DNA from: Nocardia vinacea NBRC 16497
GTDB taxonomy: Bacteria > Actinomycetota > Actinomycetes > Mycobacteriales > Mycobacteriaceae
Direction of reading: 5' to 3'
Length of the DNA stretch: 64,000 bases
Assembly (NCBI RefSeq): GCF_000308835.1
Contig: NZ_BAGN01000215.1
Coordinates: 1 to 64,000, forward strand
Positions 54,203 through 63,259 of the stretch are shown here, one piece after another. How positions within the stretch are numbered: the stretch's first letter is position 1; each line of letters begins with the position of its first letter. A program made the translations under genes and the position numbers. The notes beneath the pieces were generated by a model that saw only the letters and a program-made list of their open reading frames with translations, ran no database searches and was not told the origin of the DNA.

Positions 54203-55444
54203 TCACCGCTTGGGCGTGACCCCCAACAGGGTGGCCATCTGTACGGCGATCGGGTTCAGATTCAGCTTCTCGGGATCGGTCTTGGGGTTGGAATCCCAGG
54301 GCTGCACAATGCTCGGATCCGCCAGATCGGCGCGCATTCCGCCGCGCACCGCGGTCGGATTACCGAACGGCACAGTGCATTTCGCGTCCTTGTTGAACGG
54401 GAACTCGTCGCGGGTGTCGTCGAAGTCCGGATTCTCCCGCTTCATCTGGTCGAGGATGGCCTTGGTGCCCTCATAGCCCTGGGTGCAGGCGGGCGGGTTG
54501 TTCGCCTCGAGCACCAGACCGAAGTGGCTGGTGCCGTCACCGGGTGCGGTGGACGACGCGCCGATGGACAGCCCCGGCAGCATCTGCAGCAGCGGGCGCA
54601 GCGCGTAGAACTTCGGCGAGATGGACAGCAGCAGCTGACGCAGGTTGGTCAGATCCTCGGTGAGGGCGCCGCCGCTCTCGTTCAGCAGCGCGGTGATCTG
54701 TTCACCGGCATCGGTGCCGGTGCCGATGAGGCGCCGGATGTCCGGATCGCTGGAGCGCAGCTGGGCGGTGAGTTCATCGAGGCCCTGGCTGAACTGCCGG
54801 ATGTAGCCCGACTGCTCGGCCTGGGTGCCCAGTGCGATCCGGCCGTCGCGGATCAGCTGGATCGTCTGCGGCAGGGAGTCGTTGAACGTCGTGGTGAATT
54901 TGTTCAGCGAATCGATGAAGACCTTGAGGTCGTCGCCCTTGCCGTCGAATGCCTTGCCGAGTTCGGTGACGGTGGTATTGAGCGCGGTGAGATCGACCGA
55001 GCGGGTAAAGGTGTCCACGCTCTGCACCAGCTGCTCGACCGAAATCGGTGTCGTCGCCGAGGCGATGACCGAACCGTCGCGTAGATACGGGCCGTGGTCG
55101 GCATCGGGCTGCAGATCGACGTACTGCTCACCGATGGCCGAACGGTTGGCGATCACTGCCTTGGCCGACTCCGGAATCTTCGGCGCACTCGAATCGAGCA
55201 CCAGGTCGATAGCCACACCCGAATCGGTCAGTTCGAGATTGCCGACCCGGCCGACCGGGACGCCGCGGTAGGTCACCTCGGCGCCCTTGTAGATGCCGCC
55301 GGTCTGCTTGGCGTCGACCTTCACCCTGTACTCGCCGATGCCGAGCATATGCTCGAGCCGAACGTATTTGGCGCCGACGTAAACCACGCCGAGCACCGCG
55401 ATCAGGGCGAACGCGATCAGCTGGTAGCGCACCAGACGGGTCAT
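54203..55444 (-). CDS. mceF: MceF, Mce-family lipid transport protein
   Basis: This 413-residue Mce protein has the N-terminal anchor YQLIAFALIAVLGVVYVGAKY, the MlaD domain (YRVKVDAKQTGGIYKGAEVT; GVPVGRVGNLELTDSGVAID; IGEQYVDLQPDADHGPYLRD), a long helical region and a C-terminal segment ending LLGVTPKR. With MceA-E it forms the hexameric tunnel that carries lipids across the envelope. The ATG at 55444 overlaps the mceE stop by four bases. Letters are given by gene order. Confidence 0.93.
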   Translation of the reverse strand: MTRLVRYQLIAFALIAVLGVVYVGAKYVRLEHMLGIGEYRVKVDAKQTGGIYKGAEVTYRGVPVGRVGNLELTDSGVAIDLVLDSSAPKIPESAKAVIANRSAIGEQYVDLQPDADHGPYLRDGSVIASATTPISVEQLVQSVDTFTRSVDLTALNTTVTELGKAFDGKGDDLKVFIDSLNKFTTTFNDSLPQTIQLIRDGRIALGTQAEQSGYIRQFSQGLDELTAQLRSSDPDIRRLIGTGTDAGEQITALLNESGGALTEDLTNLRQLLLSISPKFYALRPLLQMLPGLSIGASSTAPGDGTSHFGLVLEANNPPACTQGYEGTKAILDQMKRENPDFDDTRDEFPFNKDAKCTVPFGNPTAVRGGMRADLADPSIVQPWDSNPKTDPEKLNLNPIAVQMATLLGVTPKR

Positions 55445-56829
55445 CGCTGACCACCTCCGATCTGGTCGAGAATCGCCCCGAGCGGATCGGCAGGCAGCTG
55501 CGGCAGGCCAGCGGGGTAGCGCGGAATATTGGGCGGCAGCGGCAGCAGCGATACCGTCGGCCAACCCGGGCGCGGACCATTGCCGCCGTAGTACGGGTTG
55601 GTCGGATTCACCGGCACCTCGGGGCCGTAGGGCGGCGGGATGTAGACCGGGTCACCCTTGCCGACACCGAGATTGCTGAGCGTGACACCGATCTGCTGAT
55701 CGACCGAGAGCCAGGTGTTCACCTGGCCGCCGAAGGTGCCCTCCAGCGTCGAGTCCGGGAACGGATAGGTCGGCACCAGCGGCAGCGCGGTAACCAGATC
55801 CGGTGCGGCCTTGCCGAGTTCCTGCAGTGTCGGACGCAGCGAGGTCAGATCCTTGATCAGATCTTCCTTCGAGTGTTTCAACACGTCGAAACCGGCCTGA
55901 CCCACCCGATCCAACTGCTGCAGCAGCGAAATCAGTTGTGGCCGTTGCTCGTTCAGGATCTTGATGCCCTGCGGCAGCTCGTCGATGATCTTGCTGATCT
56001 GATCGGTCTGGGTGCTCACCCGATTGCTCAGCGTGGCGAGTCCGTCGATGGCCTTGGTGATGTCGTCGACCTGCTCGTTCAGCCCGCCGATCAGGGTGTT
56101 GGCCTGATCCAGTAGTGAGCGCACCCGCTCCTCACGGCCGCCGAGGGTCTTGTTCAGCTCCGTGACGATCGGCTGCAACTGCGCGACGCCACCACCGTTG
56201 AGCAGCAACGACAGCGCACCGAGCACCTGCTCGACCTCGGTCGCGTGACGAGTGTGATCGGCCGGGATGACCGCACCATTGGCAAGCTTTTTGCTATCGG
56301 GTTCCTCGGCGGGCTTGGAAAGTTCGATGAACTTCTCGCCGAGCAGGTTCGACTGCCGCACCTCGGCCCGCGCATTGGCGGGCAGGTCGACCGAGGCGTT
56401 CACCACCGCGCGCACGCTGGCGGTCCAGCCGTCCGGAGCCAGGGCGATTTTCTCGACGCGGCCGACCGCCACGCCCTCGACCTTGACCGCGGACTGCGGC
56501 ACCAGATCGAGCACATCGTCGAACCGGATATCGATGGTCATCGGATGGTCGCCGACATCGGCGCCGCCGGGCAGCGGCACCGCGTAGATACCCTCGGACG
56601 AGCACGAGGTCACCAGGACCGTGCTCATGCCGACCACCAGCACGGCGCTGACCATTTCGAGCGACCTGCGAGCAGTCGCTACGCTGACCCTTTCGAGCGA
56701 CCTGCGAGCAGTCGCTACGCTGACCCTTTCGAGCGACCTGCGAGCAGTCGCTACGCTGACCCTTTCGAGCGACCTGCGAGCAGTCGCTACGCGGAGAGCG
56801 CGTGCCGCGGAACGAATTCGCGTGTTCAT
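55441..56829 (-). CDS. mceE: MceE, Mce-family lipoprotein with repeat-expanded signal peptide
   Basis: This 462-residue Mce protein has the lipobox VLVTSC (lipidated C76), the mark of MceE/LprK proteins, then the MlaD domain (VKVEGVAVGRVEKIALAPDG; LLGEKFIELSKPAEE). It ends in a proline-rich tail (YIPPPYGPEVPVNPTNPYYG). The first 58 residues are odd: four copies of ATARRSLE separated by RVSV come from a 36-bp DNA repeat and give a signal peptide about twice the usual length. A start at M59, after the repeats, would leave no basic n-region. It overlaps mceD and mceF by four bases each. Confidence 0.93.
   Translation of the reverse strand: MNTRIRSAARALRVATARRSLERVSVATARRSLERVSVATARRSLERVSVATARRSLEMVSAVLVVGMSTVLVTSCSSEGIYAVPLPGGADVGDHPMTIDIRFDDVLDLVPQSAVKVEGVAVGRVEKIALAPDGWTASVRAVVNASVDLPANARAEVRQSNLLGEKFIELSKPAEEPDSKKLANGAVIPADHTRHATEVEQVLGALSLLLNGGGVAQLQPIVTELNKTLGGREERVRSLLDQANTLIGGLNEQVDDITKAIDGLATLSNRVSTQTDQISKIIDELPQGIKILNEQRPQLISLLQQLDRVGQAGFDVLKHSKEDLIKDLTSLRPTLQELGKAAPDLVTALPLVPTYPFPDSTLEGTFGGQVNTWLSVDQQIGVTLSNLGVGKGDPVYIPPPYGPEVPVNPTNPYYGGNGPRPGWPTVSLLPLPPNIPRYPAGLPQLPADPLGAILDQIGGGQR
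56655..56792. repeat. 36-bp tandem repeat (3.8 copies) inside mceE
   Basis: Three identical 36-bp units begin TTTCGAGCGACC at 56655, 56691 and 56727, followed by a 30-base fourth copy at 56763. The unit length is a multiple of three and adds 12 residues (RVSVATARRSLE) per copy, so copy-number change keeps the frame. Identity between copies indicates recent expansion. Confidence 0.95.
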
Positions 56830-58100
56830 CGCTGGCCACCTCCCTGCGAGGGCGGAAGTTGATCGGACGGGGTGCCGGGAACCGTCCCGGGCACCGGGTC
56901 GCGCTGTTGGTTGTCATTGCTGAGGATGCCGAACGGCAGGATCAGCGTCGGCGTCTTCACACCGGCGGTGATCTGATCGGTGATCTCCTTGCAGTGATCC
57001 AGAATCGGGCGCATCTGCTTGCCGATCGCCTCGAACTTCGGATCGCCCGGCATCAACTTGCTCAGATCCAGCATCTTGCACACCGCACCGAACGGATCCT
57101 GCAGATCGGTGAAGTTGGCGCGCATATCGAGGGTGCCGGATTCGGCATTGTGGATATTGATCAGGTTGCTCAGCGCCAGCGGCAGCACCGGCAGTGTCGC
57201 GGCCAGATCGTCGCGCTGCTTGGCCAGCGTCGCCGTGAGCGTGGTCAGGCCCTGGGCATTCTGCTGAATCAGATCGCGGTTCTCGTCGATGAATCGGGCG
57301 ACATCGCCGAGCGCGACCGACAGCAGGTTCAACGCCGCGCCGAGATCCTGGCGTTCCCCCGCGAGGAAGGTCGACAGGTCCGCGAGCTGAGCATTGAATT
57401 GCCGCACCTGCTGGTCGTTCTGGGCCAGCATGGTGACGAAGGTCTGCAGATTCTTGACGGTGTCGAAGATATCGCCGCGGGCATCGCCGAGGTACCGCGC
57501 CGCCCGCGAGAGCTGAGTGATGCTGTTGGCCAACGCCTCTCCGTTGCCCGCGAGATTCGCGGCCGAGGTGCGCACCAGTTGGTTCACCGCACCCTGGGCG
57601 TTGGCACCGTTGGGGCCCAACGCATCCGAGAGTTCGGTGATGCTCTTGTACAGCTGATCGACCTCGACCGGGGTGACCGTGTTCTTGCGCGGAATCGTCG
57701 CGTTGCGCCCCATTTTCGGTCCGTCGGTGTAGGCCGGGGTCAGCTGGATGTAGCGGTCGGACACGATCGACGGCGTGATCTGCGCGGCCTTGGCATCGGC
57801 GGGCACGTCGAAGCTGCGGTCGACGCTCATCACCACCTTGACCTGCTCGCCTTGCGGCTCGACGGAATCCACCTTGCCCACCGGCACACCGAGGATGCGT
57901 ACATCCGAACCCTCGTAGATGCCGACCGAGCGGTCGAAGTAGGCGGTGATCTTGGTCGTGGTCATCCGATCGAAAAGCCACCAGAGGGCACCGGCCAGGA
58001 CCAGCGCCGCGATTACGCCGATGGCGATGGTCGCCTTGGTGCCGCGACGCGAGGTGCGCAGCGCGGTGAGCGGCTCCTTACGAGGCCAGTTCACCCCCAT
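56826..58100 (-). CDS. mceD: MceD, Mce-family lipid transport protein
   Basis: This 424-residue protein has the anchor KATIAIGVIAALVLAGALWW and the MlaD domain (ITAYFDRSVGIYEGSDVRIL; GVPVGKVDSVEPQGEQVKV; SDRYIQLTPAYTDGPKM). A long helical stretch follows, with a disordered Q/P/G tail. It forms part of the Mce hexamer. It starts one base after the mceC stop and overlaps mceE by four bases. Confidence 0.94.
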   Translation of the reverse strand: MGVNWPRKEPLTALRTSRRGTKATIAIGVIAALVLAGALWWLFDRMTTTKITAYFDRSVGIYEGSDVRILGVPVGKVDSVEPQGEQVKVVMSVDRSFDVPADAKAAQITPSIVSDRYIQLTPAYTDGPKMGRNATIPRKNTVTPVEVDQLYKSITELSDALGPNGANAQGAVNQLVRTSAANLAGNGEALANSITQLSRAARYLGDARGDIFDTVKNLQTFVTMLAQNDQQVRQFNAQLADLSTFLAGERQDLGAALNLLSVALGDVARFIDENRDLIQQNAQGLTTLTATLAKQRDDLAATLPVLPLALSNLINIHNAESGTLDMRANFTDLQDPFGAVCKMLDLSKLMPGDPKFEAIGKQMRPILDHCKEITDQITAGVKTPTLILPFGILSNDNQQRDPVPGTVPGTPSDQLPPSQGGGQR

Positions 58101-58101
58101 G

Positions 58102-59112
58102 TCAGTTACCTCCCATGGTGCGCACCGGCGGACGGTCGCCCGGAATCTCTGGCAGACCGGGCGGAAGCAGGTTCACGATCACCGCGTCGAACCAGCGTCC
58201 GGTACCGAGCACATTGGCGTAGATGCCGTAGAACGGCGCCGCGAGTTCCAGCGTCTTGGAAATGTTCTGCTGATTCTCGTTCAGCAGGTTGATGGCGGCC
58301 TCGAGGTTGGTCAATGCCGTACCCATCTGCTTTTCGTTATCGGCGACCAGCGCGCTCAGTTCGGCCGACACCGTCTTGGCTCCGGTGAGCAGCTGTGCGA
58401 TGGACTGCTGGCGGATGTTCAACTCGGCCAGCAACTGTCCGCCGTTGGCCAGCAGACGCTCGAACTGCTGATTGCGGTCGGCGAGCACACCGGTGGTCTG
58501 CCTGGTCGCCGCGAACAGCTTCTTGAGCTCCTCATCGCGCTTGCCGAGGGTTTCCGAGAGCCGGGCGACACCGTCGATGGAGTTGCGGATCTCCGGCGGT
58601 GTGGTCTCGAATGCCTCCGAGAGCACCCGCATGCTGGTAGCCAGCTGCGCGGTGTCGATCTGGTCGATGTTCTTGGCCGCATCGCTGAACGCGTCCACCA
58701 CGTCGTACGGGGATACCGTGCGCGACAACGGAATCACCTTGCTCGGATCGGCGGGCTCGGAACCTTTCGGATCCAATGCCAGATACTTCTGTCCGAGGAC
58801 GGTTTTGATCTGGATGGAGGCGGTGGTCTCGTTGCCGATCCAGGCGTCCTGGGTGCGGAAGTCGACGAGCACCTTATTGCCGTCGAGCCGAACATCCGAA
58901 ACCGCACCGACCTTCACACCGGCGATGCGGACCTCATTGCCCTTCTTGAGGCCCGCGGCCTCGGAGAACTGCGCGGTGTACTTGGTGCCCGCGCCGATGA
59001 TCGGCAACCTGTCCAGGAAGAACGCGGAGACCGCCACGAGCAGCACCATCGCGATGCCGAGCACACCCATGAACGCGGGGCTGCGCCTGCCGAGCAGGAT
59101 CCGGTCGTCCAT
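58102..59112 (-). CDS. mceC: MceC, Mce-family lipid transport protein
   Basis: This 336-residue protein has the anchor AFMGVLGIAMVLLVAVSAFF and the MlaD domain (KYTAQFSEAAGLKKGNEVRI; AGVKVGAVSDVRLDGNKVLV; LGQKYLALDPKGSEPADP). A helical region follows, without the long proline-rich tail that many MceC proteins carry. The start overlaps the mceB stop by one base. It is part of the lipid tunnel. Confidence 0.94.
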   Translation of the reverse strand: MDDRILLGRRSPAFMGVLGIAMVLLVAVSAFFLDRLPIIGAGTKYTAQFSEAAGLKKGNEVRIAGVKVGAVSDVRLDGNKVLVDFRTQDAWIGNETTASIQIKTVLGQKYLALDPKGSEPADPSKVIPLSRTVSPYDVVDAFSDAAKNIDQIDTAQLATSMRVLSEAFETTPPEIRNSIDGVARLSETLGKRDEELKKLFAATRQTTGVLADRNQQFERLLANGGQLLAELNIRQQSIAQLLTGAKTVSAELSALVADNEKQMGTALTNLEAAINLLNENQQNISKTLELAAPFYGIYANVLGTGRWFDAVIVNLLPPGLPEIPGDRPPVRTMGGN

Positions 59113-60191
59113 CAGTGACCACCCTTCCCCTGGCAGCGCGGCGCGGCATTGGTGTAGAGCGGCTGGTTGACCGTCGGCAGCCCGGCCGGAAGGTTGAGCT
59201 GCGGCGCATCAACCGCGCCCGGTCCGACCACGATGTCGATACCGCACAGATAGAACTGGAACCAGGAGCCGTAACTGCCGGCTCGGCCGAGCTTTTCCAT
59301 CTTGATCGGCAAATTCGTCAGCGCCGTATTCACTTCGTCCTTGCGCTCGTCGATGGTGCCGGTGAGCTGGCTGAGCCCGGCGATCGAACCCTGCAGCGTC
59401 GGGCGGGTCGGCACCAGCAGATCCGCGGTGGCCGAGGCCAGATTGCCGAGCGAGGTGACCGAACTGCCGATGGTGTCGCGTTCGGCGGCCAGTCCGCTGA
59501 CCAGCGCCTCGGTATTGACGATCAGCTGATCGAACTGACCTTCGCGCTCGTTGACCGCATTGAGTACAGCCGTCAGGTTCCGCACCAGATCACCGATGAC
59601 CGCGTCCTTGTCGGCGATCTTGTTCGTCAGGTTCGCGGTGGTCGCCACCAGATCGTGGATGGTGCCCTGCTCACCCTGGAAGACCTGGATGATCTCGTAG
59701 GACAGCTTGTTCACGTCATCGGCGGTCAGCGTCTGGAACAGCGGCCGGAAACCGTTGAACAGGGTGGTCAGGTTGAGCGCGGGCCTGGTGTGCTCGAGCC
59801 CGATGGTCGCGCCCTTGTTGAGTTTGCGGCCCTGCTCCCCCGTGCCCTGTTCGAGCGCGATATAGCGCTGGCCGACCAGGTTGCGGTACTTGATGGTCGC
59901 CGTCGTGGAGGCGGGCAGCCAATCGCGGTCGGTCAGTTCGAATCCGACCTCGGCCTGGCGCTTGTCCACGATCTCGACACTGGTGACCTTGCCGACCCGG
60001 ACACCGGCGATGCGCACCTCGTCACCTTTATTGAGCGAGGTGACATCGGAGAAGCGCGCCTTGAACGCGGTACCGCCGCCGGTGTAGTTGGCGATCGAGA
60101 GCCCGAGGATCGTCGTCGCCAACAGCGTGACGACGACGAAGATGATGAGCTTGGTCAGCGGCCCGCCGAGGCCGCGCATCGTTTCCTTCAT
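59112..60191 (-). CDS. mceB: MceB, Mce-family lipid transport protein
   Basis: This 359-residue protein has the anchor LTKLIIFVVVTLLATTILGL and the MlaD domain (FKARFSDVTSLNKGDEVRIA; GVRVGKVTSVEIVDKRQAEV; LVGQRYIALEQGTGEQGRK). The helical region ends in a cysteine pair (LCGIDIVV; APRCQGKGGH) typical of MceB. It overlaps mceA by four bases and mceC by one. Confidence 0.94.
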   Translation of the reverse strand: MKETMRGLGGPLTKLIIFVVVTLLATTILGLSIANYTGGGTAFKARFSDVTSLNKGDEVRIAGVRVGKVTSVEIVDKRQAEVGFELTDRDWLPASTTATIKYRNLVGQRYIALEQGTGEQGRKLNKGATIGLEHTRPALNLTTLFNGFRPLFQTLTADDVNKLSYEIIQVFQGEQGTIHDLVATTANLTNKIADKDAVIGDLVRNLTAVLNAVNEREGQFDQLIVNTEALVSGLAAERDTIGSSVTSLGNLASATADLLVPTRPTLQGSIAGLSQLTGTIDERKDEVNTALTNLPIKMEKLGRAGSYGSWFQFYLCGIDIVVGPGAVDAPQLNLPAGLPTVNQPLYTNAAPRCQGKGGH

Positions 60192-61540
60192 CGCACGCTC
60201 ACCTCGCTGCCACGGAATGCGGGTGCACCGATCCGGGTGACCCAGCTGGGCACCTGGTCGGGCGAAACACCGTTCGCCGCACCGTAGATCGTGCCGAGGG
60301 TCTGCTGTTCAGCGGGCGAACCGGCCGTGGTCGGCACATTCGCGGCCGGGTACATGCCGAACTGCGGCACAGGTAGCTTGCCGCTGTCCTGGTCACCCGG
60401 ATTGCGGCTCGGCACCTGGTAGGAACCATCGTTGATCGGTCCGCCGGTGTACTGACCCGGATCGGTGAAGACCGGGTATTCCGGCACGCACCAAGGCCCG
60501 CGGGTGTCCAGCCAACGCGGCTCGTCCTGGTTGGGCAGGTACTTGCCGCGGGTGTTGGTCAGCTCGATGGTGACTCGCGAGCCGGGACGCGCGGTGCCCA
60601 TGCCCATGAGCTGGTCGATGCGCGGCTTCATCTTGGCGAAGTTCGCCAATGCGCAGGTGTAGGTCGGCGAGTAGGTCGCCAGCTGTTCCAGCGCGGGCCT
60701 CGAATCGGCGGCAACGTCGATGATGTTGTCGCGGTTGGCGATCAGGAAGTCCGCGGTGGTGGCCGCGGTCGGATTCAGCGTCGCCAGCAGGGTGTCGATC
60801 TGCGGGCGGCGCTGCACGATGGTCGCATTGGTGGTGCGCAGGTTGTCGAATGCGTCGACCAGCTGCGGCAGCGCGTCGGAATAGGTGGCGGCCACATCGG
60901 CGAAGCTCACCAGATCCTGCTTCAGATCCGGCATGACCCCATTGACCTCACGGAAGATGTGATCCAACTTCTCCACCGACTCACCGAGCGCCAGGCCCTG
61001 CCCCGAAAGCGCTTGGGACAGTGCGCCGAGCGTCGAGGCGAGATCCTGCGGCGGAATCGCCTGCAGCAGCGGCAGCACATCGTCGAGCAGCTTGCTGATC
61101 TCGATGGCATTGCCGCTGATGTCCTGATGCAGGGTCACGCCCTCGGTCAGGTGCTGCTTACTCGGCTCGTCCGGGATGACCAGATCCACATACCGCTCGC
61201 CGAACAGCGTCTTCGGCAGCAGCCGGGCCGTCGCATTGACCGGAATCTGTTCGGCCTTACCGGGATCGATCGCGAGGTCGAGGGTCACCTTGCCGCCCTC
61301 GGACCGGCTGGATCTGACCTCGCCGACATTGACGCCGCGCACCTTCACATCGGCATTGCGGGTCAACGCATTTCCCACGCTGTCGGTGATCAGTTCGACC
61401 CGGACAGTATCGACGAACGCCTTGTTGTAGATCGCGACCGTAGTGACCAGGAATAGTGCGCAGACCACGAAGAATGCGACACCGAGTAGTCGGACGCGCA
61501 ATTTCTCCGTCGCGCGCCACATCTGCACGTTATTACTCAT
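60188..61540 (-). CDS. mceA: MceA, Mce-family lipid transport protein
   Basis: This 450-residue protein has the anchor RLLGVAFFVVCALFLVTTVA and the MlaD domain (VRVELITDSVGNALTRNADV; VRGVNVGEVRSSRSEGGKVT; LFGERYVDLVIPDEPSKQHL). A helical region (EISKLLDDVLPLLQAIPPQD) and a C-terminal domain with conserved cysteines and proline-rich end follow. It is the first of six Mce subunits. The ATG overlaps the stop of a 16-codon bridging ORF that links it to yrbEB; GAGGTG provides a ribosome-binding site. Confidence 0.94.
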   Translation of the reverse strand: MSNNVQMWRATEKLRVRLLGVAFFVVCALFLVTTVAIYNKAFVDTVRVELITDSVGNALTRNADVKVRGVNVGEVRSSRSEGGKVTLDLAIDPGKAEQIPVNATARLLPKTLFGERYVDLVIPDEPSKQHLTEGVTLHQDISGNAIEISKLLDDVLPLLQAIPPQDLASTLGALSQALSGQGLALGESVEKLDHIFREVNGVMPDLKQDLVSFADVAATYSDALPQLVDAFDNLRTTNATIVQRRPQIDTLLATLNPTAATTADFLIANRDNIIDVAADSRPALEQLATYSPTYTCALANFAKMKPRIDQLMGMGTARPGSRVTIELTNTRGKYLPNQDEPRWLDTRGPWCVPEYPVFTDPGQYTGGPINDGSYQVPSRNPGDQDSGKLPVPQFGMYPAANVPTTAGSPAEQQTLGTIYGAANGVSPDQVPSWVTRIGAPAFRGSEVSVR

Positions 61541-61587
61541 GACGGCACCTCACTGCCGCTTCGCATTTCGATGACCCGCGCGCTCAT
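61537..61587 (-). other. Bridging mini-ORF (16 codons) between yrbEB and mceA
   Basis: The ATG at 61587 overlaps the yrbEB stop (ATGA) and the TGA at 61539-61537 overlaps the mceA ATG (ATGA). The peptide, beginning MSARVIEMRSGS, exactly fills the 43-base gap. Ribosomes finishing yrbEB could pass through it to mceA. It is shorter than, and not clearly homologous to, the other two bridging ORFs. Confidence 0.45.
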
Positions 61588-62450
61588 CCGGCAACCCGGA
61601 CCGTTGTCGTGGTGCCCCAGATGGCGAGACTCAGGAAGAAATCGAGCACATTCACGAGCACGATCGCCGCACGCACCGCGCGACCTACCGCGACGCCGAC
61701 ACCGGCCGGTCCGCCGGTGGCATTGAAGCCGTAATAGCAATGCACCATGATGATTACGAATGCGAAGACCAGCACTTTGACGAATGAATACAGGACGTCT
61801 TCTGGTGGCAGGAACAGACTGAAATAGTGGTCATAGGAACCACTGGATTGTCCGTTGAACCAGATGCTGATCATTCGCGACGCCAGGAAGGTGCCGAGCA
61901 GACCGACGATGTAGAGCGGGATGACCGCGAGGAAGCCCGCGATCACCCGGGTGGTGACCAGGAACGGCACACCCGGCACCGCCATCACCTCGAGCGCGTC
62001 GATCTCCTCGGAGATCCGCATCGCACCGAGTTGGGCGGTGAAACCACAACCCACCGTTGCCGATAGCGCGAGCGCGGCGACCAGCGGCGCGATCTCACGG
62101 GTATTGATATAGGCGGTGAGGAAGCCGGTCAGCACCGAACTGCCGAGCGCATCCAAGGCCTTGAAGCCCTGCAGGCCGACAACGACGCCGACCGAGCCGG
62201 ACATGAACACGATGACGCCGATGGTGCCGCCGATGACGGCCAGCGCACCACTGCCGAAGGTCACCTCGGCGAGCAGCCGCATGACCTCCTTGCGGTAGTG
62301 CACCGCGGTGCGCGGAATCCAGGCGATGGCCTTGGAATAGAACGACATCTGATCGCCCGCGCGATCGATGACATTAACCGGCATACGTGCGATCTCACGG
62401 ACCCGGCGGGCAGATTTCGCCAGCACCGGGGGACGGTACGAGGTGGCCAC
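61584..62450 (-). CDS. yrbEB: YrbEB, Mce transporter permease (MlaE family)
   Basis: This 288-residue permease has five to six helices, a cytoplasmic N-terminus and the MlaE-family motif in MRISEEIDALEVMAVPGVPF, which contacts the ATPase. It pairs with YrbEA under the Mce hexamer. A GTG start at 62450 lies three bases after the yrbEA stop. The last residues overlap the bridging ORF. Confidence 0.95.
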   Translation of the reverse strand: MATSYRPPVLAKSARRVREIARMPVNVIDRAGDQMSFYSKAIAWIPRTAVHYRKEVMRLLAEVTFGSGALAVIGGTIGVIVFMSGSVGVVVGLQGFKALDALGSSVLTGFLTAYINTREIAPLVAALALSATVGCGFTAQLGAMRISEEIDALEVMAVPGVPFLVTTRVIAGFLAVIPLYIVGLLGTFLASRMISIWFNGQSSGSYDHYFSLFLPPEDVLYSFVKVLVFAFVIIMVHCYYGFNATGGPAGVGVAVGRAVRAAIVLVNVLDFFLSLAIWGTTTTVRVAG

Positions 62451-62453
62451 GGG

Positions 62454-63248
62454 TCAGGCGCCCTTAGCGGGGACGACCTGCAAATACACCAGTGTCAGGA
62501 TCAAGTTCACGAAGAACAGAACCATGAAGGTGATAACCACGGATTGGTTCACCGCGTCTCCGACTCCTTTCGGGCCCCCTTTGGGATGCAACCCTTTGTA
62601 CGCGGCGATCACGCCTGCGAGCAGACCGAATACCAAGGCCTTGATCTCGCCGATCCACAGGTCCGGCAGCTGGGCCAGTGCGGAGAACGAAGCGAGGTAG
62701 GCGCCGGGCGTACCGCCCTGCAGCCCGACATTGAAGAAATAGCCGCCGGCGATGCCGACCACCGACACCAGACCGTTGAGCAGGAGCGCGACCAGCATCA
62801 TGCCGAGTACGCGCGGCACCACCAGCTTCTGCACCGGATCGACGCCCAGCACTTCGAGCGCGTCGATCTCCTCACGGATGGTGCGCGAGCCGAGATCGGC
62901 GGCTACCGCCGATCCGGCCGCGCCCGCGATGATCAACGCGGTGACAACGGGGGCGGCCTGCTGGACGGTAGCCAGGACGCTGGTTGCGCCGGTAAACGAT
63001 TCGGCGCCTAGTTGTTTGATCAAAGAGCCGGTCTGCAGCGCGACAACCGCACCGAACGGGATGGCAACCAGTGCGCTGGGCAAGATCGAGACACTCGCGA
63101 TGAACCACGACTGCTCGATGAATTCGCGCAACTGGAAAGGCCGTTTGAACGTCTTGCGCATAACGTCGATGAGCAGCGCAAAGATGTTGCCGGCCTGGCC
63201 AAACCCCGACTCTACTGGAGTCCGCAATCGCGCCAGGGTGGAATTCAC
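62454..63248 (-). CDS. yrbEA: YrbEA, Mce transporter permease (MlaE family)
   Basis: This 264-residue permease has the MlaE-family core VTALIIAGAAGSAVAADLGS and RTIREEIDALEVLGVDPVQ, plus the C-terminal KGGPKGVGDAVNQSVVITF. A GTG start at 63248 lies 11 bases after the MceG stop, so all three transporter-core genes are read together. It moves lipid between the membrane and the Mce tunnel using MceG-driven ATP hydrolysis. Confidence 0.95.
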   Translation of the reverse strand: MNSTLARLRTPVESGFGQAGNIFALLIDVMRKTFKRPFQLREFIEQSWFIASVSILPSALVAIPFGAVVALQTGSLIKQLGAESFTGATSVLATVQQAAPVVTALIIAGAAGSAVAADLGSRTIREEIDALEVLGVDPVQKLVVPRVLGMMLVALLLNGLVSVVGIAGGYFFNVGLQGGTPGAYLASFSALAQLPDLWIGEIKALVFGLLAGVIAAYKGLHPKGGPKGVGDAVNQSVVITFMVLFFVNLILTLVYLQVVPAKGA

Positions 63249-63259
63249 GATCGCAGATG

